Shown here: piece after piece, positions 11,019-23,900 of the stretch
How the letters are laid out: each line of letters begins with the position of its first letter
How positions within the stretch are numbered: the first letter of the stretch is position 1
NCBI RefSeq assembly: GCF_001625215.2
Contig: NC_030389.2
Location: 40,661,454 to 40,725,453 of the forward strand
DNA from: Daucus carota subsp. sativus
Taxonomy: Eukaryota > Streptophyta > Magnoliopsida > Apiales > Apiaceae
DNA length: 64,000 bases
Direction of reading: 5' to 3'
Translations under genes and position numbers: made by a program
Notes under the pieces: model-generated
Databases searched by the model: none
Told to the model about the DNA's origin: nothing
What the model saw: only the letters and a program-made list of their open reading frames with translations

Positions 11019-11957
11019 AGGTTATTCTTGATGGTGTTCTCTTGATGGTGTTCCCGTGCCGTGTGGAATCATTTGTAACATATACTTATACAATTTCAAT
11101 TGGTTTTCATCGGTGTTGATACCGGTTGGAGAAGACTGGGGTGTGACTCATGTTTTATGAGTTAATAAAATAAGAGAGCTCTTATTAGAAACTCCATCGA
11201 TGGTTACATCAAACTCACAAAAATGTTACTATACCTGCTTTGGTTATACATGTTTTTACTAATGTCACCGAAATTGCAAATTGAGTTAAAATTATAACGC
11301 GAGAACTAGGACCATTGCATTCAGATCTCAAGGACTCCACTCGAGCAAACTCACCTTATTATGTTGGTGATATTAAGGTATTTGTTTAGTACTTACTGAA
11401 TCTATGTCATTTAAATGATCATTACAAGAACGGAAAACAAGCATAACTACGGTCCGTACAAGAATGTATGTCTATATAAGTATATTTTTTTTTGCAAAAA
11501 GGGAGCACTGCCTTGCCCGTACAAATTCTAAAGATGTCTTTCCGGAAAAATTAATTATAGGGTCCACATCATGTATATATATGACACTGTTTTGAAATTT
11601 GGTTTAAATCTCAAAGAAATAATTATTAAAGTTAGGGTCATGTATCAATATTATCGGGTATCTCAATTGTATCATTATAATAACTAACAATGACAGTATC
11701 AATAAAATGTGTTGCCAGGTCATTTGGAAACCGATCAATTCTAAAATTTCTTTAATTCCTTAAACTAATTATCATTTTAATTTATGTTAATTAAATTTAG
11801 CGATGATAAAATTTTGAAAGGCTGCTTTATGTCGATATAAGAACTGAACATGACGTTTCTGAATAATATTTATATTACATAATAAGAACAGTTTTTTTTT
11901 GAGATGAATGAGACTATTGTTGTACATATATTATCTTAAACAACATTGATCTTTTCT
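11019..11957. other. Intergenic, 3' side of the sugar transporter gene
   Basis: AT-rich with no coding or RNA signal. The 3'UTR of the STP gene probably occupies the right end. A short direct repeat TTGATGGTGTTC occurs twice near 11026-11053. Confidence 0.5.
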
Positions 11958-14296
11958 CTACAGCTGAGCAACCGGATCAAACACTTTTGCATGACCATTT
12001 TTCTTAAAACCATCATCAGTTTCGTCCTCCATGAATCTCTTCCAGAACCAATGTTGCTTCCACACTCTATCTGTCATCTCTTCAATCGGTACATTCTTTG
12101 TCTCGGGTACCAAAAATACCACAAAGATGGACATTATCAAAACCCAACCAGAGAAAAACAAGAAAATGCCATACTTAAAATGGCAAAGCATTGAGAGAAA
12201 CGCTTGTGCTATGACAAAAGTGAAGAGCAAGTTCACACAAACTGTGACGCTCTGTCCAGCTGATCGCGTCTCAAGAGGAAATGTCTCACTCGGAATTAGC
12301 CATCCCAAAGGTCCCCATGACCAAGCAAAGGCAGATACGAATGTGCAAATCATCACCACAACTATAACTGCATAAGCAGTGCCTAAATTGTCCGAATGAT
12401 CTGTAACCTTGATTCCGAGTACAATTGCTATTATTATCTGCGCGAGGAACATTTGAACTCCAGCTTCAAGTAAGAGTATGCGACGGCCTAATTTGTCAAC
12501 TACATAGATTGATACAACAGTAGACAACACATTAACAGCTCCTGTGATCACAGCAGAGTAGAGCGACGCGTTATCCTTGAATCCCAATGTACTAAACAGC
12601 ACCGGTGCATAGAACATAATTGCATTTATCCCCGTGCATTGTTGGAAAATCTATCAACAAAAATATCACAAATCAGTTGATAAATCATATCTTCAAATTA
12701 AGTGATTAATATTTAATTAAAAAAACCTGTTGATTACCTGTAATGCAATTGCTATGACAAGCTGTGGCCGATTTCTTCGCATGAGGAGGTTTCTGAAGGG
12801 ATGTTTAACTTCTTTAGCTATACGGCTGGCCTCCACAAGCTCTAAAAACTCTGGCTCGATTTTGTCAGTGCCGCGGATTTTTCTGAGAACTTCTTTGCCT
12901 TCCGCCAACTTTCCACGCTCAATAAGACTGTTGGGAGTGTCGACAACTAGCAGAGCACCAACTGTTAAAAGTAGTGCAGGAATCCCAGCAAGTCCCAAAG
13001 ATAGTCTCCAGCCCCAGCCATCTATTCTGTAATTTTTGTTCAAAATTACAACAAACTACTGTAAGTATTTTCCTAATAAAACCAAAAATGCTGGACTTTT
13101 GAAGATAATTAGGCCACACTTTTAATTCTTGGGTTAAACAAGTCAAATATTGTGTTCTGTTTTGTTGAGAATACATCATACTTTTATGACTAATGCATCA
13201 ATGACTAATTTGTGTATAAGTTTTGATGAACTTACTTAGCAGTGAAGTAATTAACAATATTGGCAAAAAGAATTCCAATCGTAACGTTGAGCTGGAACAA
13301 TATGTTTAGTCCTCCTCTGATTCTGGTGGGTGCTATCTCTGATAAGAACAATGGCACAGCCTGTATATAAATGTAAATAAATCAGGCAATCACAGATATC
13401 AGCATAAATCACGGATCATCTACCAAATTTTTAATGTTTCGATATTAAAAAGAAATAAAGCATACATTTTTTAAAATCTAAAAAATATCCCACCTAATAT
13501 ATTCCCCCAGAATATAATGAGCCACCAATCAAGACTTTTGTACCCTTTAGTCTATTTGATTATTACTAATAAAATCCCCACATGATGATACTTTTTGACT
13601 TAATGAAATATTTCATCACCAAATAAGTATAAAATTCAAATAACGTGCTTATATGTTGACAGTGAGTACCTGGTTAGCAAAACCAACGCCACAGCCAAGT
13701 AAAATTCTACCAGCAATAAGCATGGCAAGGTCCTGAGCAGCCGTATTAAGAACAACTCCAATAATGAAAAATATTCCGGCAATCAACATAGTGAATCTCC
13801 GGCCGAGTCTTCTTGTTGTATAAGAAGCAAAGAAAGTTGCCGTTAAACCAGCCAAGTATAATGATGATGTGAATAGCTGGAGACCTTGGTTGTCGTATTT
13901 GCAGTAGTTACTGTCATCATCTGCTTGTGTTTTCCGGTATACCACCGGAAAGAACTTCTTCAAGAAGTCATCCATCGATGTTACACCGCCTGCATGTAAA
14001 TATTATTTATCATGCATGATATTGTAACAAATTTCATAAACGGTAACAAGTAAAATAGTGTAACACTAATTATTTTATAGCCCTCGTTAATTACGAGCAG
14101 GACGATGAACAATTATCTGTCAGAGAAACGACGTTTAAACGGAATAGGTGAAAGAGGTCATACCTGATACACCAACATCATAACCGAACATGAGTCCTCC
14201 GGTAGCTGCCATGATACACGAAATGATGACTATGGGGGTGATTTTCGCCTCGAATTCGGTGCCTCCGCTAGAGGCCACCATGCCTCCTCCGGCCAT
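11958..14296 (-). CDS. STP13: Sugar transport protein 13-like hexose/H+ symporter, 519 aa, 5 exons
   Basis: Exons by hand: 14296-14164, 13989-13670, 13360-13236, 13026-12738 and 12650-11958, total 1560 nt, all GT-AG. The product is a major facilitator monosaccharide/proton symporter of the plasma membrane with 12 expected membrane spans. The N-terminus ([20 protein letters not shown]) and KFFPVVYRK match the STP13 subgroup. Other family motifs are [25 protein letters not shown], the substrate-site [29 protein letters not shown] and the [11 protein letters not shown] end motif. STP13 is known to import glucose and other hexoses and is induced by stress and pathogens; that is family knowledge. 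Length and all exon joins are normal. Naming to STP13 rather than another STP is from remembered similarity. Confidence 0.95.
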
Positions 14297-14420
14297 TGTA
14301 AATGAAATATATTTGCAAGTCTATCTGTGTTATTACAACAAGACAGTAGTTTAAACTTATTCTCAATTTACTCAACTAAACTTGAGACAAGAGTGAAGAG
14401 TTTGATGCTAATGCAAGTGC

Positions 14421-14429
14421 ATTTTATAG
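14421..14429 (-). promoter_or_regulatory. TATA box of the STP gene
   Basis: On the minus strand CTATAAAAT lies about 125 bp upstream of the ATG, a normal plant distance. Transcription would start near 14390-14400. Confidence 0.6.
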
Positions 14430-16687
14430 GCAAGCAGGAGGATATTTGTATGTCCGTATTTCGTACGTAGTATGAAAGGTTGTACATCTGGGTGGGTCCC
14501 ACAGGTGAGCACCACTAGTGTTTTTACACGTGTGAGTGTGTGTTTATGCATTTTATATTATCTACGTTGACTAAGATGCTCACGTATGTATCGGAAGAGT
14601 CGACGGTCAATAGTGAGGCATGTTGCAGTTACAAGTATGAAAATGGATGGAAGGTAGCAAATTTGATTGTGGGAGCTCCAAGTTTTTGAAGTCAAATAAT
14701 ATGAATCGATGATTCGATGTTCTATTTTCACTTGTGTACAATTAGCACAAGCTAACAAATTCAATTCACCATTCATAAAAAACTCGTCATTAAATTCTGT
14801 AATAAATAGTCATATTTATCGGATTACTATTTGATTTACATTTAGGTGTTGATTAATTTCAGATAAAGATCTGATATGTTGATATCCGTGCATGTACTTA
14901 TCTAGATATATTTAGATTTTAGACTGGTAAGTGGTGTAATTAATTCGGTATTATCGATCTACTGCATTGAATTCAGTTTAGGCTTTCGAGAACCTCTGTT
15001 TCATTTGTAAACACTCGTGTTTGGTTTTTCTGGGTTGATGAAGGGGTTATCTTTAAAATAAAAAAAAAATCAATATTAGGAATTGACCTGAAAATGTTTC
15101 CTATTTATTGTATTGTTTATTTCAAAAATTAATATTTTATATATTTAAGTCATTTAGTAGTCATTTTATTCCTGAAAAGGGTTTTTAAAACGTGATCAAA
15201 TACTATTCAAAAATTTCTTTTATAATTTTAACAATAAAGACTCATTTTATACTTGTGAACGTACTCACTACAATTTTCAAAAATTAGAAATATTATTGAA
15301 TTATGGGGCCGGAGACTAATCTAAGCGGAAAACAAGTCTAGTAAATTTAATATATTTTTTCAGCCATGTTTAATTTAAGAAAATTAGTATATTTTCATAT
15401 TTGAGTTCAGTTTATAATACTCTAATTAATAATTAATGATGATAGGAGTGCAACGGTTGAGCGAATGAAATTATTAAATGTCTAATTAAATTATAATAAA
15501 AAATTTATTCCATTTTCATTCGTACCAATCATCCAAGCACACAGAAATATAACAATTTTCATTAAAATTTAGGTTTTTTAAAATTATAACAACTCATAAT
15601 TAAAATTTAGGGTTTCATATGAATTTATTTTGCTTGGGTTTCGAAACACTATATGAAATAACTTGAGTTCACAATATTATTGATATTTTTATATGAGTTT
15701 ATTTGTGTTTTTAAAACGCTGGATAAGATAACTTTAGTTCAAAACGTTAAATCATCTGGTGTAATAGTATCCTATGGACGTTCTTATTTGCGCATTTTTT
15801 TTAAAACATTACATGATGTACTATTTAAATTATAAACACTAAATGATATAATATATAAAACAATATTTGAAACAATATTTCTCGAATCTAATATTTTAAA
15901 TATTATTGATTTTGTGACAAAGGGGTGAGTGAAAACCCTGTAACTTTATGGTTATTACATTTCCAGCAGCACAAAAAAGGTTATAAGTATAAGAATATGG
16001 CTGTCTCCGTTAATAATTAGACAGTCTTCGGTCGTCACACAAGCACATATATAGCACCAAGTCCGTGAAGTTAGAAAAATTGACACTATTCAGAGTCAGG
16101 ACTTTTCGTTGCTCGTACAAACAAAGTGCTAAAGTTTAGTAGTTAGAAATATGGAACCATGGGTATCGTGTTGTTTAAGAAGATTGAGACGACGGTAATT
16201 GGTCAACCGAATTGACTAACTTTCATATTTTAATGAAGCCTGTAAATGGATAACATAGATAAAGATGAACACGATTTGGGGTGGCATGAACTATGTACAG
16301 AAAAATTAAATTCGGCAACTACTTCTTTATGCATGACTTTGTAATCCCATAAATATTAGTGGATCACACGTTTTAAACTACATCCAAATGAGATTAAAAT
16401 TGTGCCGTTTTAAATTACGACTTATCCATTATTAAGAAAATTATGTACATCAGAAAATCAGATGTTTATACAAAATTTATATTTATAATTACTGATCAAA
16501 TATAATGAACTGTGTAATATTAAAAGTTGAAGTGAACAATATTTTAAAATATTTTTTTATATATAATAAACAGAGTAGCTTTAGTATAATAAATACATTC
16601 TAAAATATAAATCAATATTTCAAGAGGAATCAATAGGATGAGGAGGTTTGTAAGTCGCGAAAATAAATCCAAACCAGGTCTAGATGC
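14430..16687. other. Intergenic, AT-rich
   Basis: No gene recognised. Variants of an AAAACGCT/AACACT...ATGATATAA motif recur around 15640-15860 and again in 19157-19290, suggesting relics of one repeat family, too degraded to delimit. Confidence 0.4.
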
Positions 16688-16689
16688 TA

Positions 16690-16948
16690 CTCCCTCCATC
16701 TCAAATTAGATGAGTTTTTTGGGAAAAATATTTATCCCAAAATACTTGACCCTCTCTCTTTTCAATGCATATTTATCAACAATTTTTCATACTTGCCCTT
16801 TCTTATTTATCATTTCTAATGTAGCATTTGGCTAATACAATTGAAAGTCAACCCAATAAATATGGGTAGAAAAAAAGTAAGGATCATTTAATACTCCTTA
16901 ATATGTGTGAAATGAGCAAAAGGCTCATTTAAATTAGGATGAAGGGAA
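16690..16948. mobile_element. Stowaway-like MITE, ~260 bp
   Basis: Ends CTCCCTCCAT (16690) and ATGAAGGGA (near 16947) are inverted, next to TA dinucleotides, with further inverted similarity inward (AAATTAGATGAG versus CTCATTTAAATT). This is the Stowaway/Tc1-mariner MITE layout. Ends have drifted, so limits are accurate to a few bases. Confidence 0.75.
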
Positions 16949-16949
16949 T

Positions 16950-18550
16950 ATCTACTATCTAGCATAGCGGGTGTGACCATGTATTGACTCTTGACCTTCT
17001 TGTCTGAAGTTGTTTTATCCGGAGCTTTAACGAGACTATAACAAACTCAAGATTGATCGAGTAAGATCGGGCTAGACTCCGAGTGATGTCATTGAAAACT
17101 GATTTATGTTGATATGTGTTTAAGATTTGTATTTGATCAATAAATAATAGGTTTAAATTCTTGAGAGCTTAATTAATTAAACTTAAAATATTGATGTGTG
17201 ACTTGGTGTATTTAGGATTTTCTATCTACTATTCTCCACATATCTCGTGAGCCGTGATGTTTACGTGAAGGCACTAATTAATCATGTGTTTTTCCTTGTA
17301 TGCCAATTTATCATAGTTAAAGAAAGTAATGACGTTGTAACGCTTTTTCTGTACTTGCATTCCAATATGGACCATCAATCAGCCCTGCTCTACTGTAAAG
17401 GGCTGCTGGTGCATGGTAAAGACTAGAGAACGTGTGTGTGGAATTCTTTTGTCCTGAATCAGATTATTTTATCCTTTGTATTGATCGTCTAATAGATTTA
17501 TAAAATATTTTAATTTTCAGATTAGAATAAACTTACTTAGATTTTCTGAGTAAAAATTTTAAACTAAATTTTTATGAATTTGAGAAGTTGACAATCTTAA
17601 CTTATTTTAATTTTTAAATTTTGATTTATTATTTAGAAGATAATTTAATGTTAATTAATTATTGTTACATCTAAGAAATTATAGATTATCAATATATAAC
17701 TATATCTAAATTCATATATTAATAATTACTTTCACTTATATGGAACTTCTTTTAACTTAAACTTAGTAAAGTAGGGAAACTCTAGTATTATCCAAATGTA
17801 TATTAACTTGGTCATTGTAATGATGGCTTTTGCATTACTAACAGCTTTTTTGCAGGAAAAATACAAGTCAAGCGAATTCTTCCCACTAAATGAAGCGTGC
17901 CTTTGTGCTTTAAGGTAAACTTCAACGTAAATTCGTTTATTTATAATCTCGATGATAATGTTCAATGAGGTCATGAATATCGAACTAGATTTTCTAGTTG
18001 CATTTTACGCGTTAATCTACATAAATTTGCATTTAAAAAGGTTAAATTTAGCAACTTTCGGTACCGGATAAGATTTCATTTCTAATCAGCTACTTTTAAC
18101 TTTTAAGCACAAGTTTGATGACCTAACACAAGTTTTACAGCAGCCATTGTGTCTCAGTTGATGAGCCTCAGCGACCTGGTTACCAGAAAGTATATAAAGT
18201 GCACAAGTTGAAAATGGAGAGCAATATTTTAGTTCGGTTTGCTCTGCGATAGAATTATGAGATCCTTACTATCCGAACTAAATACTAGATGCTGCCAATA
18301 TGGTAAAAATCATGATCTATTGAAAAATTCATATCATTCCTGATGAATTTTTAAACAATATTTATTATTTATATACCGATTTGTTTAAAATCATCTGATT
18401 TATCAAAAACAACTTCAATAAATCCTGAATTGGTGTTTGACCAATTAGTTTTGAATTCTCATTTTTACAACAATAGATTAAGTAATAATAAAATGCAACT
18501 ATGTAGCAGCTCGATCTATGTTGTATAATAGTTTCAGTAGTACGAGGGCC
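16950..18550. other. Intergenic, AT-rich
   Basis: No gene, RNA or transposon ends identified. Frames such as 17732-17974 have no recognisable motif. Confidence 0.4.
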
Positions 18551-18836
18551 AATGTTGCGTTTAGATGGGGTGAATGGATGTAATGGAATGAAATGAGACG
18601 AAAACAAAAGAAAATAATATGAGGGAGAAGGGAATACATGAAAAATTATGAGGAGATGCAAATTTTCTATGATGAAATTTGATAAAAAAAATATAATGAT
18701 AGGGAACAGAGCATTCCTTCACAAGCAGAGGGTTTGAGTTTCAGTCAAGATGAAGGGAATGAAATCATTAACTATTTTATAGTTAAGATTTCATTTTATG
18801 CCATTCGTTTTCATTCAACCCAACCGAACTAGACAT
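18551..18836. mobile_element. MITE, TTTGATAA/GAGCATTCC family, copy 1
   Basis: Imperfect inverted ends (GCGTTTAGATGGGGTGAATG and CATTCAACCCAACCGAAC), with an internal core AAATTTGATAA...ATAGGGAAC...GAGCATTCC shared with the element at 23367-23669. The shared core shows both are copies of one repeat family. A clear target duplication was not resolved. Confidence 0.65.
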
Positions 18837-18839
18837 TAG

Positions 18840-19670
18840 TGAATTACAAAGAGAATAGCATGTAAGCCTCGTTTCAGCAGGGATACATTTATAAAGGTGT
18901 TGACGCCACATACTAATTAATTTCTGGTGACAAACAGAGCTAATTACACAACACGTAGATGAAAGAAGAATTGAACATTTAAGCAAATTCCAGCAGATTT
19001 GTATATCGTCTTTCTTACAATTTTGCTAGAAAAGAGAAGCATAATTTTCTCAGGAACATAAAAGCCCTGGTTCCAGAAGCCTTAAACATCTACATGAAAA
19101 TTCACAAACTTCACACTTACCGGAAGAATATATGTATAAATCAACTTGATATAGTTGATCGTGTAGTGTTTTGTTCTTTTAATCTTAACGAAACGCTATA
19201 CGGTATAGTGTTTTGTTCTTTTATCCCTAACAAACGTCAAATGATGTAGTGTTTTTGATAAATATTCAAAACGCTGCACAATGTAGCGTTAATAAATGGT
19301 ATTCGGGGACATTTTCTCGGATCATGATATTATGGGCATTAATAATGAATATTCTGATAATGGGGGCGAACACCCTCATAAATTATACTGCAGATGATGT
19401 TCAGAAGTTGCTTGGAATTTCTTATGCGTAGAATCAGTACCCCTGCAGTTTCCTGCGCAAACGTAATACCACTTATGTTAAAAAAAACTCCTGAACATTC
19501 TATAACTAGTATTGCTAGCTTTATTACCCTTAATCACAACTTGAAGATTTCAGGAAATTGGAAATGTGAGTTGCAGTCATGTACACACTCAATCTGTTCA
19601 CGAATTAAACAAAACTACACGACAAAAATTTCTAATCTGGTAAAACTGAACTAAAGTAGAAACCACGAAT
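18840..19670. other. Intergenic with short direct repeats
   Basis: 19157-19240 holds two imperfect copies of a ~48-bp unit containing TAGTGTTTTGTTCTTTTA followed by CTTAACGAAACGCT or CCCTAACAAACG. Nothing else recognised; the right end is the promoter of the 19823 gene. Confidence 0.4.
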
Positions 19671-19678
19671 AAATGGTC

Positions 19679-19685
19679 TATAAAT
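19679..19685 (+). promoter_or_regulatory. TATA box of the Gly/Cys-rich protein gene
   Basis: TATAAAT lies about 140 bp upstream of the ATG at 19823, supporting this small frame as a real transcription unit. Confidence 0.5.
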
Positions 19686-19822
19686 GGCAGAAGATGGTGT
19701 GTGCGCTGTGCAGTGCCATAGAAATACAATTTAAGAGAAATATTCTGACTCAATCACTTACTCTTACCCGAAAATCCTCTGGTATTGTTTATCAGGTGGT
19801 GTTGTAGTTTTGTAAATTAGCA

Positions 19823-20155
19823 ATGGAAGTATCCTTGGGCTTGATTATTATATGTGGGTCTGTGTTCATACTCTTTGCCGTTGTTTATATATTGTTCAGT
19901 TGTCTCTGCAGTGGTGGTGGCAACAAGAAGAGCAAGAGTAAGGGGAGTAGCAGGGCGGTTCCGGGTGGGGCTACGGATGGAGATATGTTTGTTCTTGAAA
20001 CCATACCAGCTAGCGATGGTAATGCAGCATCTAGCCATCATTGTGGCCATGCACAAGGTGCTGGCGGCTGTGCAGCTTGCGGAGGAGGTGGAGGTTGCGG
20101 TGGATGTGGAGGGGGAGGTTGTGGTGGCGGTGGAGGTGGTGGTTCTGGATGTTGA
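19823..20155 (+). CDS. Small membrane-anchored glycine/cysteine-rich protein, 110 aa
   Basis: A single-exon frame. Residues ~4-30 form one hydrophobic helix (LGLIIICGSVFILFAVVYIL) ending in Cys residues, followed by a basic stretch (NKKSKSKG), a neutral linker, and a tail of about 30 residues built from Gly and Cys (CGGGGGCGGCGG type). The layout suggests an N-terminal membrane anchor with a cytosolic Cys/Gly-rich tail that could bind metal or be lipid-modified; that is inference. An upstream TATA box and a non-random N-terminal half argue that it is genuine. I do not recognise a named gene. The overlapping frames at 19817-20056 and 19854-20318 are shadows. Confidence 0.7.
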   Translation: MEVSLGLIIICGSVFILFAVVYILFSCLCSGGGNKKSKSKGSSRAVPGGATDGDMFVLETIPASDGNAASSHHCGHAQGAGGCAACGGGGGCGGCGGGGCGGGGGGGSGC

Positions 20156-20973
20156 CAGGGCGGATAAGGGGGCAAGGCACCTTGGTATAATAAGTACTTA
20201 TGAAGTCATAATCAAGCTTAAGGACTATTATGTTGATTGTAACAGAATTGTTTTAGAATCTTTATTTAATGATCGACAAGTCAGAAATATCAAAATGCTA
20301 TGGTATTATGCTAACTGATACTAGTTGGCTCCAAGTCTGATCGCTAATGAATACAGTATTATCCAAACAGGAGACTTTATTTGCCTCAATCTAGTTTATA
20401 TGATCTGAGTTTGAGTTTGTTGTCTCAGGCAGTACAGAAATAAGATTTAGGGGATCCTCATCCCATGTATCATGGCAGGCTGGCAGCTACCAGCAGATCA
20501 TGTTTAGTTATGATATGTTGATGACTTGGGTATTCTACAATATATATTCGCGTCGCAAACATTATAACCAAACATGAGTCCACTGGGATCAACATAAAAT
20601 GCTCTTGATGCGGTTCATTCACCACGGAACCAGAAGTCAGATGAAGCGCAGAAGTTAAAGCAAGATAAGAGGATCAATCTGCTTGCCTTGCATTGCCAAA
20701 AAATAATAGTAATCCTTGTTTCCCTATGTCTAGATACAAGTTAACAATGACATGCAAATTTGTTTCCAAACATTTATGTTTCCTCATACTTGCACGTTAA
20801 TTTCAAAAGCAACATATGTGCGCTTTCTTTACAAGATTTTAATGTAATTTGATTCCTGAGAAACACTGTAATAGGCTTTGAACATGATTCGTGAATGCTG
20901 AGGTCACACAACTTTCTAACTACAACTACCAAGTAAAAACTAAAAGGCAACTTACTTAGCAGCTCTATCTAGA
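20156..20973. other. Convergent intergenic region
   Basis: Holds the 3'UTRs of the plus-strand Gly/Cys-rich gene and the minus-strand KMS1-like gene; no other feature recognised. Confidence 0.5.
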
Positions 20974-23900
20974 CTAATGATCAGCAGTGTTGTTCGACGT
21001 GGCCAACTCTTCTTCCTGCTGCTTCTTGAGATATCTTTGTGCAGTTGAAGTGACAATTTTAACAAGAAAGTTAATGAGCATCATCCACACAACAGCATTC
21101 CAAATTAAAGCAAATGAAAGATCCCAACTGTTCACCTGAGAAGGGTATGGGAGTATATCATAATCTTAGCATAACACTTAGCCTCAGTGAATTAAGTAGC
21201 ATTCTAAAATATAATCATTGCATAACCAGGAATACCTTACTATTTGTGGTCGCTGGAGCTGGTGGTTTCATGTACATTTCTTTCATTGCATGCAGTTTGG
21301 TGACAAGATCAGGTAGAATCGAATCAAAACCAGGTATATGGCTAAGGACCCAAATCAATTCGTTCTCTATCCAGTTCAGCAGTTGATTGTTGCAGACTAT
21401 TATGATGAACACCGTCTGTCGACAAATGTTATTCACAAAATCATAAACTAAAACGAGCCCATGCTAATTTTTATTGACAGAGATAGACTAACTCTACAGA
21501 GAGGAACATGAAACAGAACATCCCATGAAATCTCCCTTTGCATAGCCGTTATGAAAAGTAGCATTTATGATATAACCAACATTAACCAAATTAACGGCTG
21601 ATATAACATATATTTGGAAGACCTTCACAAACCTGGATGTGTGTTTTGACGATTGCTTTTCCAATCATTGTGGCGAGAAAAAACTCCCAGAAGGGGATAC
21701 CAAATTGTCCACACATTATGCCAGCAAGGTCAAACAGAGGATTTGGCACCTGTAAAATTCTTAATCATTTCGAAGCTTACTATTTAAAGTTAAATTAAAA
21801 GAGTGTGCATATACTGAGGCAGAGCTCTGAAGATAATCAAAGTACTATGCAGTTCACTTTGAATAAATCTACACTAATATACAACTGAAGCCAAAACATA
21901 AAAAGTTCATTGGTCCTGTGTTTTTTGGGTTTTTGGTCTTTCAATTTTTATTTAGTATAAATTAATATATATATATATATATAGTTAATATTAAACTTAC
22001 TACTAGAGGTCTAAGTTTAGAATCCGGCCAATAAAAATATTAAAATTGAACATTTATATTATTGGAGCAAATATATTCCTATTTTAATTACATATACTTT
22101 TCTAATATAAATTTTATTGTTATATTATAATATTTTTAATAAGATAAACAATTTCAAATATTTACCCGTGCATCACACGGGATATAAACTAGTAATAATA
22201 CAAAGGCTGCACAATCAAATGGGGAACAAGTAAGATTAGACTAACCGAAGCAAGCAATAGAATGGTAAAGAAGTTTAAATATTGTGCATGCGACAGGAAC
22301 CAGCGCTTAAATTTATTCAATAGTGTAGCTATACGCCCTTCATCTTTTGACAAGGAGGTATCCAGTTCTTCCAAATTCATTTTCTCACCCGATAAGCTTG
22401 CTGCATACAAATGAATTTTTCACGTTTAAGTACTGGAGAATAAGAAAAAACATATAATAGAACAGAAGCCAAATGCAAGCACTATATAAACACGAAACAC
22501 CAACTGACCACAATTTATAAACAACAGATTGTAAAAAATTATCATGTTCCGAAGCTCTACCAATCATTATGTGTTATTATATATTGTCCAGACTTGGAAT
22601 TACATGATACTAATATAAAACCATCCAGGCCTAAACATGACAAACAACTGAATGTGGCAAGTTCATTACTTGCTACCTCCCACTTTTGTGAAGTTATGGA
22701 TGTCCATAACTCTTTGAGCATTTAACTAATTTTCAGCGTCCACAATCAAATGAATATTCTTTTTTGATATACTTACATGAAAACAGTACCATTGGTGTCC
22801 CTGGTTCCAGAATGGACATATTCTAAACATCTATCCATCTAAAACTACAAATTTTATTCCATTAACCCCCCACGAAACAAATGATTAGTGCTCACTGAGC
22901 AGTACCTGCTCTTGAAATAAAGTATGGAGGTAGCTCTCCTAGGGCAGTTCCGAAACCCCACAAAATAGCCTCTACCTGGACCTTTGGCAGTATACTGCTC
23001 AGTGGAACCTTCGAGCCATGTGAAGATGTGAAAACAGGAGGACCAAAGTCTGGGCAATCTTTTCCAAGCCATGAAGGCGCTCTTTTCAGTTGGATAGTAT
23101 CATATGGAGCACTTTTAATGTCAACTCGGCCGCACTTCATTGCCTTTATTGTGAAAAAGGCAATATGAGGACCTAAATATAAGACAAAAGTATGCAGGCC
23201 GGATCCTGCACCAAGCATAAAATTGACATCAGACTCCCATCACAGAACTTTAAGTATGATATATACAATTAAAATGTACACATCCCAACTTTACAATGAA
23301 CATTGGCCTACATTACCTATTGAAAAAGCATTGTTTTAGTCCAAAAATATCACCTAACCCTTATGTCGTGTTTGACTGGGGAAAAAGGACTAGAATGAAT
23401 TGAATAATGAAAAAATTGAATAATAGTAGGAGGGAAGATTTGAGAAAAAAGTGAGTGAGTGCAAAATTATTATAATGAAATTTGATAAGAAATGGGTATA
23501 GGAGATAATGGAGCATTCCCTCTCAAATTGAAGGTTTAACCTCTAGTTCAGGGTGTAACGAGTGTAACGACTGGATTGGGGGAAGGAATGGAATTTTTGA
23601 ACAATTATCAATAATTTAAGTCAATTTTCATTCCATTCCTTCCAAATTCGATCATCCAACCAAACACAAGATTGATGTATTAGACAATTGTGGCAGTAGC
23701 ATTTCTTGCACATTTCCCTAAGAATCCTTATCGACCTATGTTTTCCGCATTTACATATTTTGCATTGGGTTTGGTTAACCTGTGCCTCTAACACATGATA
23801 AACAACATCAATTACACGCATAATAAACACCATTAATTGCATGATTCTATTCAGTAATGACAAAAACAAATGTTATATCTTTAGAGTTAAAATTAATATT

